Shown: positions 1-13,000 of the stretch, in pieces | Numbering within the stretch: the stretch's first letter is position 1 | Layout of the letters: each line of letters begins with the position of its first letter | NCBI RefSeq assembly: GCF_000003815.2 | Contig: NC_049991.1 | Span: forward strand, 3,954,437 to 4,018,436 | Reading direction: 5' to 3' | DNA: 64,000 bases | Source of the DNA: Branchiostoma floridae | Lineage: Eukaryota > Chordata > Leptocardii > Amphioxiformes > Branchiostomatidae | Made by a program: the position numbers and the translations under genes | Notes under the pieces: model-generated | Seen by the model: the letters and a program-made list of their open reading frames with translations, nothing else | What the model was told of the DNA's origin: nothing | The model's database searches: none

Positions 1-757
1 GCGTTGCGACAGTAATGTTCCAACGTCCGAATCAGGTATTCGAACTTTCGATGTCGCGGCATTCGGCCCACTCGAAACAGTTCGATTTATTCGAATGGAG
101 CCCGTGTGATAAGCCCGGTCCGTACCGAAAGTTACCCGGTCCGGAACACCCGTATCGAACGTTTTCGCGTCACAGGTATGACATAAATGCAATTATCAAA
201 CCTGATATCGGACATTTTTATGCCATTTGAATTATCAAAGTGATACATGTCTGTGATACTTCCTGTGCATTGTGTGCATGTGTGAATTGATTTACATTTG
301 TAGAATTCTTGAAACAAGACGACCTACTGAGTCCTAAAGGAATAAAAGGGCGGTTGTAATGGCCTATTACTCTATTAGATAAAGATACAGGATTTTTATT
401 TCTCCCCTGTACACGTTTTGGGTGGTATTTTACTACGGAAAATATAGTTGCATAATATCCAGCACAACCCAATTGCATGGCGCGCTTGATGTATATTCCA
501 AAGGTACCTTGCACTCGCAATCCTTTCCATTTCTTGTCCTACTAAAAATAAGTCCTCGACAAACATCTTTTTATATGTTTGAATAAATTATACAGTATTG
601 AAAGCAGGTTGCTCTCTAGCGGCCCTCTTCAACAGCATCGGATAATAAATTGCGCTTGCAAGTAATATTTGAATATGTACAACCGGGTACTGCAAACCTT
701 CACTTATCTTTTTTTTTAATTTGAGAGATTCGCTTCAATATTCCTTTTTTTTTCCAG
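1..757. other. No gene recognised; possible 5' leader region of the lectin-like gene
   Basis: No exon with a recognisable product is visible on either strand. The first 180 bases are rich in TTCGAA-like words and could be the edge of a repeat. A pyrimidine tract ending in CAG directly precedes the ATG at 758, so a non-coding 5' exon of the downstream gene probably lies in or left of this stretch, but its borders cannot be placed. Confidence 0.4.
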
Positions 758-2429
758 ATGGAGGGTCGTTGTTTACTTGGTCTTCTGTTTCTCGTTGTGC
801 TGGCATTGACAAGTAGCCTCCGGCATTTCCCTATTTGACTTTGAATCACGTCAAGAATAGGACTAAAGAGAATATTTTCCTTGCGCAATATGTTTCAGCA
901 ATTTCACTATTTCATGATAAGTGGAAAACATAATCTATTGCAGTGTCCGAGTCTAGTTGTCCCGAAGGGTTTGTGGAAATTGATGGGAGCTGCTATTTCT
1001 TCTCGGAGGAGAAGAAAGAGTCACAGGAAGCAGAGTTGGACTGTGCTAACATGGGTGCCACCCTGGCCACGTTTGAGGACTGTGCGACCAAAGCAAAAGT
1101 TCTCAATGAGCAAACTGGAGAACCTTGCACGTATGTTTTTGATCGACGCTTAGTCTCCAAATTATAATTGTAAATATAACAAAGCTCAAATACCAGGCTC
1201 TTATATGGAGTTATAGAAAGTAAAATATGGTAAATGATTGGAGTAGGGGCTAAGCAGGGAATCATTTTCTCTATCTAGTTTAAGTCTATAGTAGTAATAC
1301 AGCGTTTATTGATTTCTTGTTTAAAACTTGTTTGCTTGTCGTTATCTGACATAATTTTGTTTTTACACTATACAGGTACTGGACCAATCCTATGACTGAA
1401 TGTGTAGATTATCACTCTCCGACAACGTAAGCAGAGTTTGAAATCTTAACATTTGAACTTATCATCTTTCACTTTTATACATAATTCAAATAACGTCTTT
1501 ATATTTCAGAGAATTGAACAAATACATCTGCCTCCGACCTAAGCCGGGAGGTAAGTCTATTCAATATGTACCTTTTCAATACCTTGCCACATTATTTGTC
1601 GTTATTGCCATTAAGAATCACTAAGCTTTGCAACGTGCATACATTTTAACAGATTGTCCATAAGTAGGGTGCAACAGTTAATTTGCACAATACATGAGAA
1701 AATACTATTATTCTATAGTAATAAGTTAAGGGAATTTCATACGAAGCTAAGAAAAGGTGAAAACTATTGACATAAATTATGGAAATAAAAGTCATGGTTT
1801 ATTAGGAACACTACTGCAGCCCCCTTATCCAAGCTTTGCCAACTTTGTGCTGATTGGGTAGAGAAGATAATCAACTGAGGCAATTTATGTAAATGAGGGT
1901 CTTATTCGCATAATCAATGGAAATACTTAATTATTATACTATTTCACTTGAAAAGGTTAATACATTAAGCGAAGGTAGAAGGTCGTGAAAATTGTCAATA
2001 AATGCCAAATACACAGACAGCGATTCACACAGGCTCCTTTATGATGGAAGAAATCATTCAAAACTGACGCATTAATGAAAGTGCAAGTATTAAGAATGCA
2101 GTCGTTTTTGTCTTTGATAGCAACGTTTTTCTTTTTTTTCTTTTACAGGGTCTGGTTGTGAAAGTGACTGTCTTGGCAGGTGTCTTTTTGCGCGTAATAA
2201 TTGTACAGGGCTGTTTGCCTGGGTCAAAAGGGACTTCGAAAATTGTGAGTGCGACACGCTTCAAGTAAGAAGTTTGAAATGTTGTAAGCCAATTTCCAGT
2301 AATCATACCTGCAAGAAAAGTTGCGGAGGAAAGTGCATGGATGAAAAACAAATTCAGAAAAATTGTAAAGGAAAACCGAGGCGTTGGGAGGACTGCCCCT
2401 GCCCAAAAGGCAAGTTATGCTGTGTTTGA
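758..2429 (+). CDS. Secreted C-type-lectin-like protein with two eight-cysteine repeats (5 exons, 204 aa)
   Basis: Exons 758-812, 944-1130, 1376-1426, 1510-1550 and 2149-2429 join in frame (615 nt, stop TGA) with GT/AG borders; the first donor (GTAGCC) is weak, so exon 1 is the least certain. Residues 1-18 are a typical signal peptide (basic N-terminus, then LLGLLFLVVLALT), so the product should be secreted. Residues about 24-110 look like a C-type lectin domain: opening CPEGF...GSCYFF, then EAELDC, GATLATF and a closing YICL. The central WIGL and W-N-D calcium/sugar-binding segments are missing, so carbohydrate binding by the classical site is unlikely. The last exon codes two tandem repeats of the form C-x3-C-x3-C-x(6-9)-C-x(8-13)-C-x-C-x(5-9)-CC, 16 cysteines in all, with a Trp in each. 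I know no named family for that tail. An ATTAAA at 2653-2658 may be the poly(A) signal. A defence or matrix role is inference. Confidence 0.75.
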
Positions 2430-5400
2430 TCAAGGACGTAAATTTGATGCATGAGACCTACAGATGCAAGACAAAAACTACTCTAAGATTTAAAAATGTC
2501 TTGTACACCAAGAAAGACCCATCGGCAAACAGAAATGTGAGTCACTATGTGAGACCCATTTTTGCTAACTTTACCTATATTAGACCGATGTAACAGCTGT
2601 CAGCAAACTAATCACGGACGCTAGAGATTACACAAAAAAGTAAATGTCTTCTATTAAACACAATACTTATTTCTAAAAAGGATGGATTTTTCCTGTGATT
2701 CAAGGTGAAGCACAGCATTACTATCACTCTTGAATGTTATTACCTAAAAGTACTAAGTGATTTTTCCCAAATATGCCAAATTTGGAATGCCAAATGTATG
2801 CTAACACTCATGAGCCTGGACAGTTGGAGATGAATCTATGCTTACATGTATGTCAGTCTTGTTACTTTTAACCTGCTCCAACTGATATGTTGTCAAAGTA
2901 GTAATCAGTAAAAGAGCGAACTAATACTAACACGAATGGCATTCGGACAAACATGAAACAGAGGCATGGCCTATTCAAGCTAGTCTAAGAGTTTTAAAGA
3001 CTAGAAGGCAACCAAGCCGACCAATGATGTAGCAACTAATTCCTAAATTAGTTTCCCAAGTTACGGGTACCCTGATGTTGACATAATTCCTAAAAGCAAA
3101 CATATACATAATTTGAAGAACAATACACTTCTGACCTGGTCACTTTATTTCTGTATTGAATGTATTGCTGAATGAACATGATACTGGTATTTTACTTCAG
3201 GCTACAAATATAAATTGATCAGAACTATGTAGTATTTCCTAATTAATGCACAGTGCACAGCACTTAGCTTATACTAGATCTCATTAAACACGTTGTTGTT
3301 TTCATGCGATTAACATATTACATATATGCGATTCCGCCATTTAGTGTCTGAGCAAATATAGTCTGCACACTAAAGGTTCGCCATTATTTGAAATGGACGT
3401 CAATGTACCGTATACTCAAACTGCATACTGTTATTTCGTGTCGATTGCTACTGCTATGACTCAGCGATCAATATTTGTAGAAAATAGATTATTAAGAGTT
3501 ATATAGTGTCTAATTGAACAATAGTAACATCGACAGTTTAGGATTAAAATCACACCAGTACAATGTAACAGCAACACAATATGTAAAATAAATGTGAAAT
3601 AGACCAGAGTATAAACATGGGTGAAATGGGAAAATGTTGATTTACATACACTAGTAGTTTTCACCTCTCCTATCTTAGACACTGCATTTTGATCTATTTT
3701 ATGATAAAATGTTATGGTGTATAGAAATAAATTAAAGGTAATGGCATACAGAAACCTTTAGGTAACTAGATCTACCTTGTCCGTATCGCACAACATTTGA
3801 GATGTTGTAATATGTAAAACATCTAGATATCAACGTTTCTCCACTATCATTTACAGTACATGTGATTACATCATGACAATGATCCTGGTAAACATATTAT
3901 AGAACATCAAACTAAGGAGAAAGAGTTGCATTCTTAAAACATCATTATCGACTGTGATACTTATGGGCATGACTTTTAAGTAAATCTTTATCGGTATTTA
4001 CTATGTATTACTGTTGGCATTTTTCTTGATTATCAAATACCCAAGTGCCAAGTTAAAACGATTATGTTTACTTGAATATACTCCAGCCGCTATTGTCTGT
4101 TTGCTAGGAATAAGGTTCTACCTTAAATAAATGAATGGATATTAGTACTATACAGATGTCACTTGCGTTCTTTATCCATTCCGACTATGTGTCGCAGTAG
4201 GGGATAACAATCACCAAAATGGTTTCCGTCTAAAAATAAGACCACTTCCATATTTGCTTGATTATATGGGTAACTTCCCGGCACGCATCAAGTTTCGTCT
4301 TTTTAAAAAACGTTTGTGACCAGATACACTGTAAATCATACAATTACAACTTTATGTCGCACATTGCAAGAATAAAAGGGAAACGGGAAGTTATGATATA
4401 ATGGCGGCGTACTTCCTATCGTAAAAAAGGATTGAGGTTGTCGTTAACCTACGTTTGAATTCCATGATGCATTCTGACGTTGTGCCCTTAAGGAAGGCAC
4501 TTGGCACATTTGACTTTCCTCTGGTGGAATCCGCTAGACTTTTCGAAAAGAGTAAAGGTCCTTCACGATTTGAGTGGATTTGTCAAATCTTTCCGCATAC
4601 AAGATACTAAGCTGGTGTACATGTCTTAGACGGGAAGGGCTAGAAATATAAGTCGACTTACTGCGCATGCAATACAAACGAGTCCCGGAAAATGTTAACG
4701 CTAGTGGCACTGCCCTGCAGAATGAATCCCCTCGATTGTGAGCGGGTAGCTAGCGCGAGTTTTATTCGGGGACCCAAGGCAGGAAAGAAAAGGAGAAAGT
4801 AGGAGGCAAGCACTGATGCCTGATATGCTATGTAGATAATCAGGCGGTCTGATTGGCTCCCACAACGTGTTTATCAGACCAGCTTGTGCGGAAACAAGGC
4901 AACTCTTGCCTGCACACCTGCCGGGGGACCTTCCCTTCCTAATCTCATCAAATGGGCTGACCAAAGGGCGGGCGCACACGACTGGGCACAGGTCATGTCA
5001 GGTCGGGAAATAGCCTGATGAAATCTGACTCCGGTCAGATTTGAACTCCGACCCGGAACCTAAAAGCACCAGATCTATATATAGCTACATGTACATGGTA
5101 TGGACAGGAACTATTCCCTTTAGAGTATGTAACAAAATTCAGATCTTTCTCGACGCCAATTATACGATTGAACTGAGCAAATTCTAACCACAACTAGAAA
5201 GTTTAGACCCTGCCTGTACATCTAACCGAAAATGTCCAGAATGGGTCAAAAATCATCAAGGAAAAGAGGGATTTTCAAGGATTTTAAGCGATATACTATA
5301 ATCTTCACTTCGCAGTTCATCTTCAATGTCTGCCGTCCTATGTACTTAGAGAACACTACTAGAAATAAACTACCTTGTGCGGTTAAGGCCTGACGAAACT

Positions 5401-6839
5401 AAAGTTATAGATACTCTCAACTCTTGGAGGAGTTCGGATGAAAAAACTCGCCTTCGTTGACTGATCGAAGCTTTGGGCAAGCCCCGCCTTCAATACGAAC
5501 TACTAGCCTAAGGGTTTCTTTTCCAGCGTTATTGTCGACAGTGGGTTAAAATTGACACCTGGTGTCGGGCCTCAGGTTCGTACCCATAATGCACCAAAAA
5601 TGTCTAGAGTTCAATATTGCTGTAACGGTAAATACAGGCATGTTTGTCTATTAATTAGCCTGACTAAAATCGCGCTACTAACGGCCGGCCTTACAGGCCA
5701 TTAACCCCAGCTAGCGAGGGATGGTGGAATCACTGGCTTGTTTGCCTCTGGACGGGTCAATAATAACCTTATTACACGTAATACGTATCAATTTATTGTA
5801 TTTAGTCATTTTTACCCAGGGTTGCCCACTCAGTGATTTACACTGCTTTGCAGTGTGGCCCTGCGTTACATAAATGAAATAAAACATGTACATATGGTGA
5901 CATACAAACAGAAAATTAACATACAATAAATGAAATAAAATGAATAAAAATAGTAATGAAACTGACGTAAACAATAACAATAATACAATAAAACAATGAT
6001 AATGATAACATATAAGTACTTGTAAGCGCTCCACTCTAGATCTTGTCGTCGGAGCCTCAGCCGGGGTACTAGGTTTACAATGAAGTAATAACCGAACTCA
6101 CCTTGGATTCTTCACACAGATGTAAGACGCAGACACAAACCTGAACGTTTTGAAGTTATATTGTACATAGAGTTAGTAGAAGTACAGAGGCCGCCGTACT
6201 GAGTTTGAAAGTCCTATTTCTGTCCCTATTCCATCTGTAGTTGTAAATCCTCTTGAATCAGAGTCCGTAGTAAGTTCTTGACCGAATCTGCAGTGAATTC
6301 TTAGCCGAATCCGCAATGAGTTCAATTCTTTGCCGTAAAACATAGTTTGGTCACCCACGTACCCGACCGAGTCTGTCCATATGTCTTGGAGCTTTGTCCT
6401 CCTGTTCCTGGAATCTTCCTTTCCAGGCCTAATTGATCCTTCTTGAAATTCCTGAAGTCTTCACCCCAGGCCTAAGTGTCCTAAGTCTCCTGGAAGTTCC
6501 TTTTCCAGGCCTCTGATCCTTCTTCTTCTTCTTGGAGTATGTTTGTCTCCAAGCCTAAATTTCCTGGGGTTGATCTCCAGGCCTATTCTGCCCTCCGTCT
6601 TCCTTGTGCAATGGCTTCCTTCTGTCCCAAATTCCAGCCGCCCCCGGGCTAGCCTTGCTGGGGTCTCCCGAGGATACCAGTGGCGGGAAGTAACTTTGGC
6701 GGGAAACTAACTTATGCTAATCTAAACTAAAGGCGGTAAATTCAAAAACTGTAAGTTGGCGATTACAGTACTAATAATAACAACAGTAGTAATGCAAATC
6801 ATAGTCGTCAGTTTCATATCGTCATGAAGCGGTCAGAGG
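2430..6839. other. Gene-poor intergenic stretch
   Basis: No convincing exon on either strand. Open frames here are short and lack domain similarity, signal peptides or splice context. It contains AT-rich unique-looking DNA, a possible SINE scrap near 4480-4535 (words resembling the CTTTCCTC body seen in the SINE at 9060), a possible tRNA-like B-box near 5030-5055, and a low-complexity A/T tract at about 5870-6010. Confidence 0.5.
6420..6590. repeat. Degenerate pyrimidine-rich repeat with CCAGGCCT word
   Basis: The word CCAGGCCT recurs at about 6423, 6465, 6505 and 6577, embedded in CTTCCTG/TCCTGGAA-like sequence, giving a worn tandem repeat with a period near 40 bases or a multiple of it. 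No coding potential is apparent. Confidence 0.5.
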
Positions 6840-7300
6840 TTAGGCCAACCAGGTCTTGCATTTAGCTTTAAAACAGATTTGGACGTGCATGTCTTTAGAG
6901 ATGGTGGCAGACTGTTCCATGCGATAATACCTCCATATGATAATATGAAAACGTGCTTTCGAAATTCCGAATTCCAAACGTACAAGCCGTAGTTTCAGAC
7001 AAAGATTCAGACTGTGTTAGGTGGGATAGCTGTGAGAGTCAGAAGTCCTTTGAAAACTATTGATGTATTTAGGAAGTTCATTGTTGACTGCCTTGTACAT
7101 TGTTTGTAGCAGGTGCAAGTTTCTCCTGGATGTTAACGTTTTCCAGCCGAAGGCAGATAGCTCATGATGTGTGTATGGTAGACCAAGAACAGGTCTAACT
7201 GCCTTGGAGCTTTTGTAGTTTATCGGACAGACCACAATTGCCCCAAATCACATCGCAATAGTCCATTTTAGGTAAAAACATGCAGTTGAATAACATAACA
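6840..7300 (-). pseudogene. LINE reverse-transcriptase C-terminal remnant
   Basis: Reading the minus strand from about 7300, broken frames spell the usual end of a CR1/L2/Jockey-type reverse transcriptase: DYCDVIWGNCG..LSDKLQKLQ, then LGWKTLTSRRNLHLLQTMYKAVNNE-type sequence in another frame, then AWNSLPPSLK...SK near 6860-6930. Order and spacing match the thumb/C-terminal region of such LINEs, but frameshifts and stops separate the blocks. No endonuclease or catalytic FADD region is present, so this is a dead 5'-truncated copy. Confidence 0.75.
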
Positions 7301-8337
7301 ACTAGTGCGCTGTGGCCACAAGACTCCCAGTCTGGACGACACTGCATTACATAAATTTGTTAATATGATATGGACTTGTCATTTTAAGCAAGGATAATGT
7401 TTTTTTACGTGCACGAGGTGTGACTCTCCTCAAATACGCAACAGTAACTTACCTACCAAAAATTCATTAATGGCTTTTAAAAGTTAAGCCGTCTGCGTCC
7501 ATAGTCAATCCACCATGGCCAAACCTTCTGGCGAAGGTAAATATCACTCGTCATAATAAACATAGCCACTGACCAATAACATAATCTGCCCAAAGACTAA
7601 CTCTATGTTGTATAGAGGAATCCATGATCTTAAGTACACGTGTACCAGTTAATCTCAGCGGGAAACAAAGACTATTGTAAACTTTTTTCCCAGACAAAGA
7701 GTAGCATCATGGTTAACTTCTTGACCATATTGTACCAGTGTTGACATTAAATGTCTTTAGGGCATGGATAAGTAAAAGCCCTGTCACAATACCCGGGACA
7801 TAGCTTCGCCCCTCAGTGTTACCCCACGCAATATAGCGATAGGACCGTAAAGGGTTGTTAAGCTGTTAAAGGGTATTATGAAGGAAGCAAGTAGATTAGG
7901 AACACTCCATTTTCGGAGAGAGCGGGGCGAAACATGCTTTATTTTTTTTTAAATCTATGCTGTGACCACACCTCATCATTAGCAGCTGTGCTGACATTCA
8001 ACTATTTTCTTTCTAGTGTTTGGGTAAATCTATAACAAAGCCCATGCTATTGAGAGTGTTACTATTGAATATTACAGACCACGGGCCCGGGGATCAAGCA
8101 TTTTCATGCTTATTGAAGGTTGTAAAGCTCTCCAACTAAAGCTTATCGAAACCGGAAGTGCCGTCAAAGTACCGTAATGCGCCGCCAGGGACCCCCAAAT
8201 CTAACCATTTTGAATTCTCAACAAGATTTACCCACGTATTAAATATCAATACAATCCATCCAGGCATTCTTGAGTTATGCTGGTCACAAATGAATAAGCA
8301 CACACACACACACACAGACAGACAAAGACGACACCCT
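7301..8337. other. No gene recognised
   Basis: No coding exon is supported. The minus-strand exon at 8338-8486 should continue in this direction, but I found no coiled-coil or fibrinogen-like exon with splice borders here. Confidence 0.4.
8299..8316. repeat. (CA)n microsatellite
   Basis: Short uninterrupted CA dinucleotide run just beyond the possible donor of the minus-strand leader exon. Confidence 0.9.
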
Positions 8338-8486
8338 GGCGGTACTACATAGGTATAAGTACAGTAGCCCCTGTCTACATACTCCCGTAGGATGAACCCA
8401 GGCTGGTCGGTTGTGGTGTCCTGGGCTCGGCACGTAGATAAACTACCACATAGGACCAATACAGCAAGTAGTAAGACACTCACCAT
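8338..8486 (-). CDS. Orphan signal-peptide exon, fibrinogen/angiopoietin-like N-terminus
   Basis: From the ATG at 8486 the minus strand codes MVSVLLLAVLVLCGSL followed by STCRAQDTTTDQ, a clear secretory leader with a likely cleavage after CRA. The following residues, REYVDRGYCTYTYVVPP, resemble the short Cys-Tyr-Thr-(Tyr/Phe)-(Val/Ile)-(Val/Leu)-Pro stretch near the start of angiopoietin/fibrinogen-related proteins that precedes their coiled coil. The donor is uncertain (possibly just after VVPP/G). No downstream coiled-coil or fibrinogen exon was found in the 8 kb available on this strand. It could be the first exon of a gene with divergent remaining exons, or a stranded exon. The family assignment is tentative. 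Confidence 0.4.
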
Positions 8487-8599
8487 CTTGAACTCGATTG
8501 TAGTGATTGCATCACACCTGTTTTTCAAGTTTAGGTATAGTACTTCCGACAAAGGTAGAAGAGTGCCCCGGGCTTGGACTGACCTCAAGTTGTTATATG

Positions 8600-9060
8600 T
8601 TTAACAAAAGAACGTAATATTCTTTAAATAGCTTTGAATTAAAAAAAACATAGTATCGGTCGACAGCAATGTTATCTGATATTTGTTGGCAATGTTGTCG
8701 GAGATTTTTCGAACACTTTTGCTATTCTGAATATTGAATTTGATTTGTTAAAAGAGGTGGCTTGAACGTTGTGTTGATCGTGACGTGTCATATCCTGAGG
8801 GCGATTGAAAGAATGACGGGATGAAATATGGGGTGGGGTGGGAGGTTGGGTGGGAGATTTTGTTTTTTTGTGGCATCCGTCTGTCTCGGAAGACAATGGA
8901 AGGCAGACAGGGTGGGTTTTAAGGCGACCCGTCTGCCAGGCCTGCACTTGGGTTTTTAAGGTGAAGTAAACTTCCTTCTCCACCCTCTCGTCTACTGGCG
9001 CAAGTCCTACAGGGACAACTGTATGCAACGTGTAAGACAGCCTCAGCAGATGAACCGTTT
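8600..9060. other. Intergenic, probably repeat-derived
   Basis: Contains G/T-rich low-complexity sequence (GGGTGGGG..GGGTGGGAG near 8830) and an inverted pair of CTGTCT/AGACAG words near 8880. A 118-codon minus-strand open frame exists but has biased, repeat-like composition and no splice or domain support, so it is not called a gene. Confidence 0.4.
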
Positions 9061-9335
9061 GTTATTTGGAGTTACCGTCTCCTAGGAGGACTTCCGACCA
9101 AGGATGTAAGGGGTTCCTCCTACTCCTGACTTGGGTGTCATGGCGGGTGCGTCATGACCGAACATGCCCCTATGGCCTATCACTGCCTCAAAGGCCTGTC
9201 ACTGCCACTAGCCGCAGCTAGGTACTCATTTACTCCTGAGTTAAGTGAGGAAAGTCGTGTAAAGTACCTTTCCCAAGGGCACAAGATCGGTGACACCGCA
9301 GCCAGATTTGAACTCAGGACCTTAGATTAGAGTTA
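9060..9335 (-). repeat. tRNA-derived SINE (solo copy)
   Basis: On the minus strand a Pol III B-box-like GAGTTCAAATC near 9310 is followed by GTGCCCTTGGGAAAGG, TTTACACGACTTTCCTCACTT and AGGAGTAAATGAGTACC, the tRNA-unrelated body common to many deuterostome SINEs. It shares this body with the SINE pieces in the promoter-unit arrays but is a separate insertion. Confidence 0.7.
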
Positions 9336-9794
9336 ACAATATTGAAGGTTGTTTGGCGGTTTAGATGACTTAAAATAGCAACAAATAAACGCCTATTTTC
9401 ATTACAAAAAATGTATATAAAACGAAGGAGTTTTGGAAAGACTAAATAAGAGAAAACAAGAGTCCCACGACCTCATACCCTGGGAATATGCTGACATGCT
9501 TCTCATTGATAATGCAAATATTTTAGTCTTTATTAATCCGTAAACCATCTTCTCCACCCAAATGACAAAAGTTGTTCAAAAGTTTAAAGTTTTATCTAAG
9601 TACAAAACTAATGGTAACATTTTCCTCAGCAATTTTATAATTATGAGACCTTGATTTGCATACTCTATGTCTAATCATGTTCACATTTACCTAACTTTCA
9701 AATATTGAAAACTAAGTATGAAATCCCCGTCATTTACCACTATTCGCAGATATAAAGGATCGAGTCACAAACTTGTATTTTGCACTTCTTAGTT

Positions 9795-9800
9795 TTTATT
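9795..9800 (-). terminator. Poly(A) signal of gene A
   Basis: AATAAA on the minus strand, about 265 bases after the stop codon. The surrounding 100 bases are conserved at the same place in all five copies. Confidence 0.7.
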
Positions 9801-10065
9801 TCTTCATACTATAAATACTGTACAGTATAAGACACTGAAGAATACCAAAAGGAACTTCAAAATATTCCCAGGATATTGCACATGTATTCCAAAACCTTCC
9901 AGTCATTATATCATGTTATAAATGATGGACGAACGAAATATACAAAGGCAGAATTATTTTGCTATTTATAATTTTAATCAAACTATTAGTTCACTTCTTT
10001 GTATGACGTAGGCCTCAGTCCAGCTGAGATGAGTCGACGGGTTTGGAAGCTCTGCGCCTTTTCCC

Positions 10066-13000
10066 TCACTGTCCGTAATTCTGAATAAAACCAAACAAAC
10101 AAATAATTAGAACATTAAAGAAAAAACTTATGAAATGTCTCTTATACGATTCTAAAGAATCAATCTAACAAACTAGATAGGTTAGCAATACCGTTAATTA
10201 CAGCATTTATTTGTCACTAGGTCCCGGGTTGATTCTAACGGAGTTTTTAAAAATATAGAGCCCGATCGTGCCCTTAAACAGCCCTGTAACACCAAGTTGT
10301 TCTACGGAGTCACGGAAGGGGTCATGCCGAAAGTGCAATTAAACAAAAGTAGCAAGTTATATGTAACTTCCCGGTGGGGACAGTTTTTCGAAAGTTTAAG
10401 TCACCCAAGAATTAGCTTCTTACCGCGCACGGTCCGGACATGCCCCACCACGGCCAGGTGCAGTACTGCCTCTCGGCGTCAAACACCAGGCCTCCCGGCG
10501 GACAGTCCCGGTGGAACGGCTCACTGCTGAGCAGGGTACACTCGTAGTACCGGCTGCAGCTGTCAGGATCGGGGTAGTGACCGGGCGCCTTCCCCGCACA
10601 CGAGAATCGTTCGGTCTGGCTAGATGGTACGGTCTGTATGAGATAAAGAACACATATTAGTCACTACTAGATATTTCTTCTATCAAGTCCTCTATTTTAG
10701 AATTTGGATGAAAAATCTAGTCAAATATTAGAATATCTACACACTTAAATCATTATGAAAATCAACCTTACAAAACATCTAGCCATTATTATAACGTTGA
10801 AAATATTGAAATCTGTGAATTTCGTCATATTGTAAATTCACTGGCGGAATAACAAGGTTCTTTCTCAATTGTTAGCAGCGACACCTAGCTGCAGTTCAAT
10901 ATAGCGAGAAATACACTGTGGAAGGCGACAGACGGTCACTGAAACGTTGGTTTTAACTGTATATGTATCCTTAGGTCCACTCGCGGCGCTACTTACGTAA
11001 GCTCGGCACGGGCCGGACACTTCATAGGGCCACCTGCACTCCTGCCTGGCGGGGTCATACACGGTTCCCCCCGGGGCGCAGGGCCGGTGGTACACGGGGT
11101 GGCCCAGCACACACTCGTAGTACATGGAGCAGTCGGCAGGGTCGGCGTACATGCCCGGCTGCTTTCCCGTACAGGTGAAGGTGGAGGGGACGGGGACATC
11201 GTGAGCAGGAACGTTCGCTGAGGTTTGGTCAATCAACAGCTGTGGATACATACAAAACGCATATGGTTAGCATGGAAGTTAATATGAGTTGGTAAACTAT
11301 ACATTACAGTGTGTTTATTTTAACCAGGACGGAAGCCGGTACCGACTTCTGACGAACTTTGTCCCAGTGCTGACGTCCAATATGCCTGAGAGAAAAATCA
11401 CGTGTCTTAACAAAAGAATACCAAGTGTTTCGGAATACCGAGGGATTCGGACGAAAATTTATGGTAAGTGACATTCCTAGAGTTGGGGAACTGTTTATTG
11501 GAGGAAAATATGATTATAATAACAAGGTAGACATGAAAATTCGAAAGAGTAGACATCGTGGATTAATGTAAAAAAAGTCACTGAAAAAGAGGGTCTCTTG
11601 TCATAATATGGAGACAAATTGGTAGATTTGGAGGAAAATATGATAATTCATTATGATATGACAGGGTAGACATGAGAAAATAGGCATCGTGAATTAATGT
11701 ATAAAAAGGTAAAAAGAGAGGGTCTTACATTTGCACTCAGTGTCCCGCAATTACCGGACACTTCGTAGGGCCACATGCACCTGAGACTGGCGGGGTCATA
11801 CACGGTTCCTCCCGGTGCACAGGGCCGGTGGTACACGGGGTGGCCCAGCACACACTCGTAGTACATGGAGCAGTCGGCAGGGTCGGCGTACATGCCCGGC
11901 TGCTTCCCCGCACAGGTGAAGGTGGAGGGGACGGGGACATCGTGAGCAGTTTGGTCAGTCAAAAGCTGTGGATACATACAAAAAGGATATGATTAGCATG
12001 GGAGTTTATTTGACATGGTAAATTACATTACAGTGTACTGTATTTCTCTCACCAGGACGGGGGCCGGTACCGACTCCTTTTGCACTTTGACTTAGTGCTG
12101 ACTTCACAATGTGAGGGAAAAAATATAGTGCCTTTACAACACTCTGGTCAAATATCTTAAAGGTAACAAGAGATTTTGACAAAATTTGTGGTTAGTGACA
12201 TTCCTTGAGTTGGGGAACTGTTTATTGGAGGAAAATATGATTATAATAACGAGGTAGACATGAAAATTCGAAAGAGTAGACATCGTGGATTAATGTAAAA
12301 AAAAAATGAAATAGAGGGTGTTTTGTTTATAATATGGAGAAAAATTGGTAGATTTGGAGGAAAATAAGATAATTCATTATGATATGACAGGGTAGACATG
12401 AGAAAATAGGCATAGTGTATTGAAGTAAAAAAAAAGTAAAATAAAGGGTCTTACATTTGCACTCAGTGTCCCGCAAGGACCGGAAACTTCATAGGGCCAC
12501 ATGCACCTAAGACTGGCGGGGTCATACACGGTTCCCCCCGGAGCACAGGGCCGGTGGTACACGGGGTGGCCCAGCACGCACTCGTAGTACATGGAGCAGT
12601 CGGCAGGGTCGGCGTACAGGCCCGGCTGCTTCCCCGTACAAGTGAAGGTGGAAGAAGCCCTGGCCATCAGACTGGACCTAGCTCGGATACTTCCTTCGTT
12701 CCGAACCTTCGTCTGTAATATCAGTTAAAGAAATTCGAAAACGTTACAAAGGATAATGACTTGCAACGAGGTCATAGCAGCATTACATCTGAGAGGGGTA
12801 AAACTTACCACTGAATATGGCATAGCCATACTGTAAAAAAAACAGCCTTACAACTAGGAAGCACCAACCAAATGCAGCCTCGGTTTGATGCAAGATCCCG
12901 GATGCCCCCAGGAATTTCAAAATGGCCGCCGCAGCTGGCAAGAGGTCTATTCGAGATTCGAACATGGCTAAGAATTTTAGTCCAGATGGTGCATGGGGAG

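Noticed and set aside
8672-9028. 118-codon minus-strand open frame as a gene
   Set aside because: Composition is low-complexity and repeat-like, with no signal peptide, domain or splice context.
9986-10080. A 31-residue C-terminal tail (ITDSEG...) as the real end of the array proteins
   Set aside because: It requires a phase-2 donor, but the last CBM14 exon ends in phase 0 in all five genes, and the longer frame's stop codon is not conserved in C and D.
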